From Verrucomicrobiota bacterium (lineage in GTDB: Bacteria; Verrucomicrobiota; Verrucomicrobiia; Chthoniobacterales; Terrimicrobiaceae), in the NCBI GenBank assembly GCA_017305195.1, contig JAFKMU010000048.1, positions 1 to 64,000 of the forward strand: a DNA stretch of 64,000 nucleotides, given 5' to 3'. Position numbers and translations under genes: made by a program. This document shows, piece by piece, positions 55,245-64,000 of the stretch; the stretch's first letter is position 1; each line of letters begins with the position of its first letter. The notes under the pieces were generated by a model, which saw nothing but the letters and a program-made list of their open reading frames with translations, was not told where the DNA came from and did no database searches.

Positions 55245-57370
55245 CTCGACGTCGCCGGGTCAGGTTTTCCCAGGAGGATGACGGAGCTGCGCTCGGCGAG
55301 CGTGAGAGCCTTCACTCCGGGGAGCAGCACCTCCTGGCCGGGCTCGACGATATCGTCGGGTGAGTTCAGGCTCGTATCCGCCACGCGGAACCACACGTAC
55401 CCCTTGGGCAGGACCGGCAGGGCGAACTCCAGCGGCTTGTAGTACATGTTGAAAGCGCAGTAAATGAAGTGCGCCGGACCGCCTGCCGCCGCGCCATGGC
55501 GACCGCACAGCATGAAGGCGATCGAGCGGCTGGCGAGACCCCAGTCGGGCTTCCATGGCTGCACGCCATGCCAGGAAATGTCGGGATATCCGCTGCCGAT
55601 GACGTCCTTGCTCGTCATGAACTCCGGCTGGCGCAGGGCGGGATTTGCCTTGCGGAAGGCGATCATGTTGCGGGTGAAACGATAGAGGCCCTTGTTTTCC
55701 TCGGAAAGCGACCAGTCGAGCCAGTTCCAATCCTCGTCCTGACAATAGGCGTTGTTATTCCCGCGCTGGGTGCGGCCGCATTCGTCCCCCATCCACAGCA
55801 TGGGCACGCCCTGGCTGACAAAAAGAAGCATGATGGCGTTTCTCTGGAGCCGGAGGCGGAGCGCATTGATCTCGGCGTCGGTAGTCTCGCCCTCCACGCC
55901 GCAGTTCCAGCTCCAGTTGTCATTGGCGCCATCGTTGTTGTTTTCGCCGTTATCGAGATTGTGCTTCTCGTTGTAGGAAAACAGGTCGCGCAGGGTGAAG
56001 CCGTCGTGACAGGTGATGAAATTGATCGAGGCGGTCGGCTTGCGGCCGGCGGCGGCATACATGTCGGGCGAGCCCATGATGCGCTGAACCATCTCGCCCA
56101 CCACGCCGGGGTCGCCCTTGATGAAACGCCGGGCGGCGTCGCGAAATTTGCCATTCCACTCGAGCCAACGGCCATAGGACGGGAAATTGCCCACCTGGTA
56201 GAGCCCGCCTGCGTCCCATGCCTCGGCGATGAGATCGCACTGGGCGAGCACGGGATCGTAGGCGAGAGATTCCAGCAGCGGCGGGTTGGAAAGAGGCGCA
56301 CCGGTCGAATCCCGGCCCAGGACGGAGGCCAGATCAAACCGGAAGCCGTCGATGTGGTACTCCGCCGCCCAGTGTCGCAGGCTGGCGATGACAAATCCCC
56401 GCACCACGGGGTGGTTGCAGTTCACCGTATTGCCGCATCCCGTGTAGTTGGCGTATTTGCCTGCGGAATCGAGCATGTAGTACGTCTTGTTGTCGATACC
56501 CCGGAAGGAGTAGGTCGGCCCGTTCTCTCCGCCCTCGGCGGTGTGATTGAAAACCACGTCGAGGATGACCTTGATGCCTGCGGAGTGCAGGGCGCGGATG
56601 AGATCCTTCAACTCCTCGACCTGCGTGCCATGCCTGCCCGTGGCGGCAAAGCCCGCCTTCGGCGAAAAAAATGCCAGCGTACTGTAGCCCCAGTAGTTGC
56701 AAAGCTGCTCGCCCGTGAGCGGATTCGTGCGCGTGTTCTCGAGCTCGTCGAACTCAAAGATGGGCATGAGCTCGACGGTATTGACTCCCAGGTCCTTCAG
56801 GTAGGGAATCTTTTCCTTCATCGCGGCGTAGGTGCCGGGATGTTTTGCCTCCGCCGTGGGATGCGCCGTGAACCCGCGCACGTGCATCTCGTAGATGACG
56901 AGTTCGCTCTCCGGGCGCTTGATCGGCCGGTCGTGCTCCCAGTCAAACGCCTCGAAAGGAATGCGGGCGCGAAACGGGTACACGTCGCCAAGTTGAGACG
57001 CCTGCTTCCAGATCTCACGTCCGCTGATTTCCCGCGCATAGGGATCAAGCAGGACCTTCTTGGGATCGAAATGCAGCCCCTCGCGCATGTCGAACACGCC
57101 ATCGAAGCGATAACCGTACTCCAGATCCTCGTAGCTCAGATCAAACACGATCATCGCCCAGACGTTGCCGAGACGGTACTCCGGCGGGAACGGGATCTCC
57201 GCGTAGGGTTCCGCAGAACCTTTTTCAAAAAGCACCAGCGTGCAGGATTTTGCGTAGGTCGAGAAGATCGAGAAATTCACGCCTCCGGGGACATGGCTCG
57301 CTCCAAAGGGCAGCGGGTGTCCGTACCGTAGCCGGAAATCGGCATGCGTGTGGGTGTGGTTAGGAATCAT
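55241..57370 (-). CDS. glgX: glycogen debranching enzyme (isoamylase type)
   Basis: 709 aa. An N-terminal CBM48 domain (GHPLPFGASHVPGGVNFSIF), then a GH13 barrel with DVVFNHTAEG, the nucleophile in GFRFDLASVLGRD, the acid Glu in LIAEAWDAGG and the third Asp in FITCHDGFTL. It hydrolyses alpha-1,6 branches in glycogen. The presence of glgX shows glycogen storage or use. It converges with the GT-C gene, overlapping by four bases. Confidence 0.94.
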   Translation of the reverse strand: MIPNHTHTHADFRLRYGHPLPFGASHVPGGVNFSIFSTYAKSCTLVLFEKGSAEPYAEIPFPPEYRLGNVWAMIVFDLSYEDLEYGYRFDGVFDMREGLHFDPKKVLLDPYAREISGREIWKQASQLGDVYPFRARIPFEAFDWEHDRPIKRPESELVIYEMHVRGFTAHPTAEAKHPGTYAAMKEKIPYLKDLGVNTVELMPIFEFDELENTRTNPLTGEQLCNYWGYSTLAFFSPKAGFAATGRHGTQVEELKDLIRALHSAGIKVILDVVFNHTAEGGENGPTYSFRGIDNKTYYMLDSAGKYANYTGCGNTVNCNHPVVRGFVIASLRHWAAEYHIDGFRFDLASVLGRDSTGAPLSNPPLLESLAYDPVLAQCDLIAEAWDAGGLYQVGNFPSYGRWLEWNGKFRDAARRFIKGDPGVVGEMVQRIMGSPDMYAAAGRKPTASINFITCHDGFTLRDLFSYNEKHNLDNGENNNDGANDNWSWNCGVEGETTDAEINALRLRLQRNAIMLLFVSQGVPMLWMGDECGRTQRGNNNAYCQDEDWNWLDWSLSEENKGLYRFTRNMIAFRKANPALRQPEFMTSKDVIGSGYPDISWHGVQPWKPDWGLASRSIAFMLCGRHGAAAGGPAHFIYCAFNMYYKPLEFALPVLPKGYVWFRVADTSLNSPDDIVEPGQEVLLPGVKALTLAERSSVILLGKPDPATSS

Positions 57371-57443
57371 GACGGCGACAGCTAAAGACTCCTATAAGCA
57401 GAAAGCATGCGCAATGCGGGAAATTAGGATCAATTTCGCGATA

Positions 57444-58493
57444 TTATTTGGAGAGGGCTAACACCCGGCGCGCCTCGGAGGCGATGCGCTCCGGGGCGAT
57501 CGCCTTGTGCCAGTGGGATTTTTTCCTGGGTCGCGGCTCGGCCAGGAGCCACGCCTGGCGATCGCTTGACTGCCAGGGGGCAAACATGCCGGCGTGCAGG
57601 CCGGAGTAGGCCACGATACAGCGCTGGTTCAAAGCCGTGGCAAAATGCGCAGCTGCAGTATCGACCGTGAACACGATCTCCGCGGCCGCGATCCACTCGA
57701 GGAAGGCGACGAGATTGGCCGGAATAAAGACGTTCGCCTGCGTGATACCCGCAGCATTCAGGGCGGCGGCGAATTCCACGAGCTTCGGTTTCTGGTCCTC
57801 AGATCCGACCAGCAAAAGCGTGCGACCGTCCAGTTCAGCGCGCAGCGAGGAAAAGGCCTCAACCCATTTCTCCAGGGGATAGACCTTTGACTTTTCCGTA
57901 ATGGGGGCGCAAATCCACACGGGCTTGTCCGTCGGGACGATGCGCGCCCGGAGCTTGGGCATCACATCAGCGACGGCGATCTCGCGTCCCACGGCGCGGG
58001 AAACCACCCGGCGAAAGGCTTCGATCTCCAGCGGCACGGCGCAGGGCGGCTCGGGATACTCGACGAGCTCGGAACGAAACACCCGGGTCAGCACGTTTTC
58101 CACCGCCCCCCGCACCCTCTTGCCACGGCAGAGGTGATTTTCCCAGGAAACGTATCTTTTTGCCGGGATGGAGTAAAACAGCGAGGTCTCGAGGTAATTG
58201 CGCAATCCGCGCAAACAGACCGAGATATCGACCGGATGACACCGCATCCGGAACCACAGCGGCACGCAGGCCAGGAAATTGCGCAGGAAAAGGTTGAGCA
58301 CCTTTCGCTTGAGGGCTACCGGCAGGGGCCAGATCGTTGCCACCGGGAACTGTTCTCGGGCGAGCGGTACAAGCACCTCGCGTACGCAGATGATCAGGTT
58401 TTCCTCGCCGTATTCCCGGCCCAGAGCCCGGATCGCCCCGGTGGAGAGCACAAAGTCGCCAATCCCGTCCGGCTTGAAAACGAAAACGCGCAT
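57444..58493 (-). CDS. glycosyltransferase family 9 (heptosyltransferase-like)
   Basis: 349 aa. MRVFVFKPDGIGDFVLSTGA is the GT9 N-terminal signature (acidic residue, then GD), and VFTVDTAAAHFATALNQRC near 277-295 with VAYSG is the ADP-sugar binding C-terminal motif. WICAPITEKSKVYPLEKW near 193 carries the conserved K. It probably acts in lipopolysaccharide or cell-surface glycan assembly, cytoplasmic side. Divergent from a second GT9 gene. Confidence 0.86.
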   Translation of the reverse strand: MRVFVFKPDGIGDFVLSTGAIRALGREYGEENLIICVREVLVPLAREQFPVATIWPLPVALKRKVLNLFLRNFLACVPLWFRMRCHPVDISVCLRGLRNYLETSLFYSIPAKRYVSWENHLCRGKRVRGAVENVLTRVFRSELVEYPEPPCAVPLEIEAFRRVVSRAVGREIAVADVMPKLRARIVPTDKPVWICAPITEKSKVYPLEKWVEAFSSLRAELDGRTLLLVGSEDQKPKLVEFAAALNAAGITQANVFIPANLVAFLEWIAAAEIVFTVDTAAAHFATALNQRCIVAYSGLHAGMFAPWQSSDRQAWLLAEPRPRKKSHWHKAIAPERIASEARRVLALSK

Positions 58494-58587
58494 CCCTGAT
58501 GAGTCGCTACGAACCGGCCCGCGCTCAAGCCAATTTCATTTTGCATTGTCAACTTGGCCGATGATGAGCGATTCAATGAGGTCTTTT

Positions 58588-59505
58588 ATGCGGGGCTGTT
58601 ATGTCGTATTCCACAAGCAACTGGGAGACCTGCTGTTGCTGGAACCCGCACTTTCCCGACTGGCCGCCCATCACGGCAGGCCGGTACGCCTGCTGACGCG
58701 GGGCGGACATGATGCGCTCGTCAGCCTGATGGCGGATGTGGAAATACACACCGGCCCGACCTTCAAACCCGCGCGGCATCTGTATTGCTTCGATCCGGTG
58801 AACAAATCGGCGACCCGCGCTCTGTTCACTCCCGCCTGGCACAAGACCTGCATTCTCCCCTGCCCGAACGAAGCCTCCTGGTTTCACAAGCTGATCTTCC
58901 ATCCGATCATCGTTCCCGGGCTCGGCGACGAGTACATCGCCGAGTATTTCTGGAACAACACTCCCGTACCGGCGGCGGGCGCCTTTCGCATGCCGCGCCT
59001 GAACCGTCCGCCGAATGACTGGGCGGTGCCCGGGCTGGAGACGGGAGGGTTTGTCCTGATCAATCCGACAGCGGGATGGAAGCGTAAAAGCTGGCTGGGC
59101 GACCGCTGGGCGGCAGTGGTGCGGCGTATCCGGGAGCGGGTAAATCTCCCCATCCTGATGACCAGCGCCTCGACCGACTGGCAAATCTCACAATGCGCCG
59201 AGATCGAGCGTCTGGCTGAGGGCTCGATCCGCAGCCTGTCAAACGGCACGACTTTGCAAAATTTCCTCTGGCTCTGCGCCAATGCCGCCCTCGTGGTGAC
59301 TGTGGATGGAGCAGCGGCACACATTGCCACGGCCTCCGGCACCCCGAGCCTGGCCCTCTTTGGTCCGACGAATATCGGGAACTGGCACCGGGGCACAAAC
59401 CGCAATCTGGCCGTGCAGGCGCCGATCGGGAAGGACGGCACCCGCCGTATGCGCGATCTCGCCCTGGCACCCGTGCTGGAAACCCTGGACCAGCTCATCG
59501 CCTAG
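58588..59505 (+). CDS. glycosyltransferase family 9 (heptosyltransferase-like)
   Basis: 305 aa from the ATG at 58588, chosen for a GAGGT ribosome binding site five bases upstream; in-frame ATGs at 58561 and 58564 are alternatives. CYVVFHKQLGDLLLLEPALS is the GT9 N-terminal motif and VTVDGAAAHIATASGTPSLA with LFGPT the C-terminal one; INPTAGWKRKSWLGDRWA near 156 fits the mid-domain. It is distinct in sequence from the divergent GT9 gene, so not a recent duplicate. Confidence 0.86.
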   Translation: MRGCYVVFHKQLGDLLLLEPALSRLAAHHGRPVRLLTRGGHDALVSLMADVEIHTGPTFKPARHLYCFDPVNKSATRALFTPAWHKTCILPCPNEASWFHKLIFHPIIVPGLGDEYIAEYFWNNTPVPAAGAFRMPRLNRPPNDWAVPGLETGGFVLINPTAGWKRKSWLGDRWAAVVRRIRERVNLPILMTSASTDWQISQCAEIERLAEGSIRSLSNGTTLQNFLWLCANAALVVTVDGAAAHIATASGTPSLALFGPTNIGNWHRGTNRNLAVQAPIGKDGTRRMRDLALAPVLETLDQLIA

Positions 59506-59561
59506 ACCCCGGTTCGTCCCGCACCCGCCGGCCTTCCTTCAACACACGTTCCCGCAAAAGC

Positions 59562-59596
59562 AAAAAGCGCCGGTCCTTGCGGACACGGCGCTTTTT
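59562..59596. terminator. bidirectional terminator between GT9 and ppdK
   Basis: AAAAAGCGCCG at 59562-59572 pairs with CGGCGCTTTTT at 59586-59596, with an inner GTCC-TTGC-GGAC stem. The A-rich and T-rich ends allow termination from both the plus-strand GT9 gene and the minus-strand ppdK gene. Confidence 0.88.
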
Positions 59597-59617
59597 GTTG
59601 GTTGGGGAGGGAAAGGG

Positions 59618-62368
<2,751 letters not shown>

Positions 62369-62504
62369 ATAAAGGGAGCGCGGAAAACCGCCCTATTTAA
62401 CAAACCGGGCGGCAGTGTCAAAGACGAACCCGCGAAAGCAGGCAATTCGCCTCACGCGACCGGCGCCGACCGGCTCGCGCAAAACAGAGACAACTATTTC
62501 TAAA

Positions 62505-62702
62505 CTAGGCGTTTACAGCAAGAACCTCATTCAAGAGGCGCTCAAAGTCTGCCAATCCCGTGCTAGGGATGATCACGGTATTTCGACGGCCATGAGCCTC
62601 TTCGGTTATGCGAAGAAAGCGGCCGCGTTCGTTTTCACGGAATTCTATGAAGAAGTGTTTGCGCTCAACCTGAAGCTCGCGCGACTCGAGTATCGTATCC
62701 AT
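62505..62702 (-). CDS. PUR-alpha-like nucleic-acid-binding protein (DUF3276)
   Basis: 65 aa, a single PUR repeat: LESRELQVERKHFFIEFREN then ERGRFLRITEE, RNTVIIPSTGLADFERLLNE. Bacterial PUR proteins of this size (seen in spirochaetes, Bacteroidetes and Verrucomicrobia) dimerise and bind single-stranded DNA or RNA. Target unknown. It is separated from ppdK by 136 bp and from the RNase gene by 103 bp with no other gene visible. Confidence 0.75.
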   Translation of the reverse strand: MDTILESRELQVERKHFFIEFRENERGRFLRITEEAHGRRNTVIIPSTGLADFERLLNEVLAVNA

Positions 62703-62805
62703 TAAGTTACACGTTTGGGGATTTGTTAACTATGTTAGAAGATGCCGCCAGTCTCAACCCAATTTTTCCTTAGGCCCCCCGAAGAGGAGGCGGTATGTCC
62801 TTGTA

Positions 62806-64000
62806 TCAGACGATTTTGAAATCGATTTGCTGTTTGTAGGTATCGACGCGCGCCACGATCACTTCGACCGAATCTCCGACCTGGAAAACCTTTTTCGTCT
62901 TTCGCCCGACGAGGCGTCCGCGAGGCACATCCAGCATGTAAAAATCCCCGTCCAGCGAGGAAACATGCACAAGTCCGCTGATGAGGAAGTCGGGCAATTC
63001 GACGAAAATGCCAAAATTCCGCACCTCCATGATCCGGGCCTTGAAGGCTTCTCCCTTCCCCTTGGCGACCTGCATCTGGAAATACTCAAGTTTCTTGAGT
63101 TTTACGGACTCCTTTTCCGCGTCAGCCGCCGTGCGTTCGGTAGTCGAGATGTGCTCGGATACGGTGGCCAGAGCCGAGGAATCTGGCCCCTTCTTCGTCA
63201 ATCCCAGCACCCGCTCCAGCGAGCGATGCACCACGAGGTCGGCGTATCGGCGGATCGGGCTGGTGAAGTGGGCGTAGTCAGCCTTGTTCAACCCGTAATG
63301 GCCGAGGGGATCAGGGGCATACCGGGCGCGCTTCAGGCTCTTGAGCAGGGCGATCTTGATGGCGTACTCCTGAGGGCGGCCCCGGACGAGGCGCAGGAGC
63401 TTCTGCACTTCCTCGCGCTTCGACAGGTCGCCGATGCGGAAGCCATTGGCCAGTGCGGTTTCACGGAAGTCCAGCAGCCGGTCTTCATCGGGCATCTCGT
63501 GGACGCGATAGACCGTCGCCTGACGATGGCGCTTGAGCTCCCGGGCGACGAGTTCGTTGGCCAGCAGCATGAGTTCCTCGATGAGCTGGTGGGAGATGTC
63601 GTTCTCGACCTTCTCCAGACGCTCTGGACGGCCCTGCGCGTCGAGCCAGACCTTGACCTCGGGGAAGTCCAGGTCGAGCGAGCCATGAGCAAAGCGATTC
63701 TTGCGGAGCAGGGAAGACAACTCCCATGCGGTATGGAGCTTGCGCGTGAGGTCGTCATGCGCGGGCTTCTGGAGGTGGGCAAAGGCCTGCCGGTAGGTGA
63801 GGCGCACCTTACTCCGGATGATCGTGCGGGCAAACCGCGCGGAGAGGATTTTCCCCCGCTTGTCGACCTCGGCAAAGACGGAAAAGGTCAGACGATCTTC
63901 GTCGGGGCGAAGGCTGCAAATGCCATTGCTCAAGGCCTCGGGGAGCATGGGAATGACCCGATCGGCGAGGTACACGCTATTTCCGCGCGAATAGGCCTCG
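62806..64000 (-). CDS. rnr: ribonuclease R, 3' part (open at the right edge)
   Basis: 398 codons visible, with the frame open through position 64000, so the 5' half lies outside. The end of the RNB catalytic domain (HFTSPIRRYADLVVHRSL) and a C-terminal S1 domain (AFKARIMEVRNFGIFVELPD ... LVHVSSLDGDFY) are present. There is no long basic tail as in E. coli RNase R: it ends soon after the S1 domain (QQIDFKIV). It degrades structured RNA 3' to 5'. Confidence 0.9.
   Translation of the reverse strand, partial: EAYSRGNSVYLADRVIPMLPEALSNGICSLRPDEDRLTFSVFAEVDKRGKILSARFARTIIRSKVRLTYRQAFAHLQKPAHDDLTRKLHTAWELSSLLRKNRFAHGSLDLDFPEVKVWLDAQGRPERLEKVENDISHQLIEELMLLANELVARELKRHRQATVYRVHEMPDEDRLLDFRETALANGFRIGDLSKREEVQKLLRLVRGRPQEYAIKIALLKSLKRARYAPDPLGHYGLNKADYAHFTSPIRRYADLVVHRSLERVLGLTKKGPDSSALATVSEHISTTERTAADAEKESVKLKKLEYFQMQVAKGKGEAFKARIMEVRNFGIFVELPDFLISGLVHVSSLDGDFYMLDVPRGRLVGRKTKKVFQVGDSVEVIVARVDTYKQQIDFKIV

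Noticed and set aside
55469-57331. A 620-codon plus-strand frame
   Set aside because: Antisense to glgX, which has all catalytic motifs.

Overview
The window is GC-rich chromosomal DNA from a Gram-negative, aerobically respiring bacterium. An alternative complex III locus, glycogen metabolism, heptosyltransferase-like GT9 enzymes, a PUR-domain protein and many Verrucomicrobiota-style hypothetical genes suggest Verrucomicrobiota (Spartobacteria/Terrimicrobium-like). That assignment is inference from gene content only; there is no rRNA in the window.

Region 1 (1-9375) is an accessory island. At the left edge lie two hsdS pieces on opposite strands, then a tightly overlapping operon SIR2 - HerA - hsdR: a SIR2-HerA defence pair embedded in a type I restriction locus. 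It is followed by small unrecognised genes, a MobC/TraD-like protein, an IncQ-like oriT candidate and a MobA/MobL relaxase, and it ends against the 3' end of an initiator tRNA gene. No integrase is visible.

Region 2 (9424-24111) is mostly housekeeping and accessory membrane functions: an L,D-transpeptidase, a processive GT2 synthase, a class III aminotransferase, a CorA-like transporter overlapping an ionotropic-glutamate-receptor-like protein, an APC permease, amt-glnK behind a consensus sigma-54 promoter, DedA, ExoD, an MsbA-like ABC exporter, a membrane-anchored Mrr-like protein and a DUF6572 protein with a Cys/His-rich tail.

Region 3 (23674-37970, minus strand) is a long respiratory cluster read right to left: actA-actB-actC-actD-actE-actF (alternative complex III, quinol to cytochrome c or oxidase), a small single-TM protein, a cbb3-like CcoN/CcoO/cytochrome c trio, then ctaA, ctaB, a SCO protein and a DUF420 protein. 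The CcoN homologue has lost every histidine that normally binds haem b, haem b3 and CuB. It therefore cannot be an ordinary oxidase, although haem A and CuA assembly genes sit next to it. This is the most striking observation in the window.

Region 4 (38128-64000) is ordinary metabolism: a DUF192 protein, a Na+/H+ antiporter-like protein, a nitroreductase, a pseudouridine synthase, exonuclease III, phosphoglycerate mutase, an aguB-M14-hisB-hisH-hisA operon, a cyclophilin, GlcD/GlcF, a GT-C protein, GlgX, two divergent GT9 enzymes, pyruvate phosphate dikinase, a PUR-domain protein and the 3' part of an RNase R gene running off the right edge.
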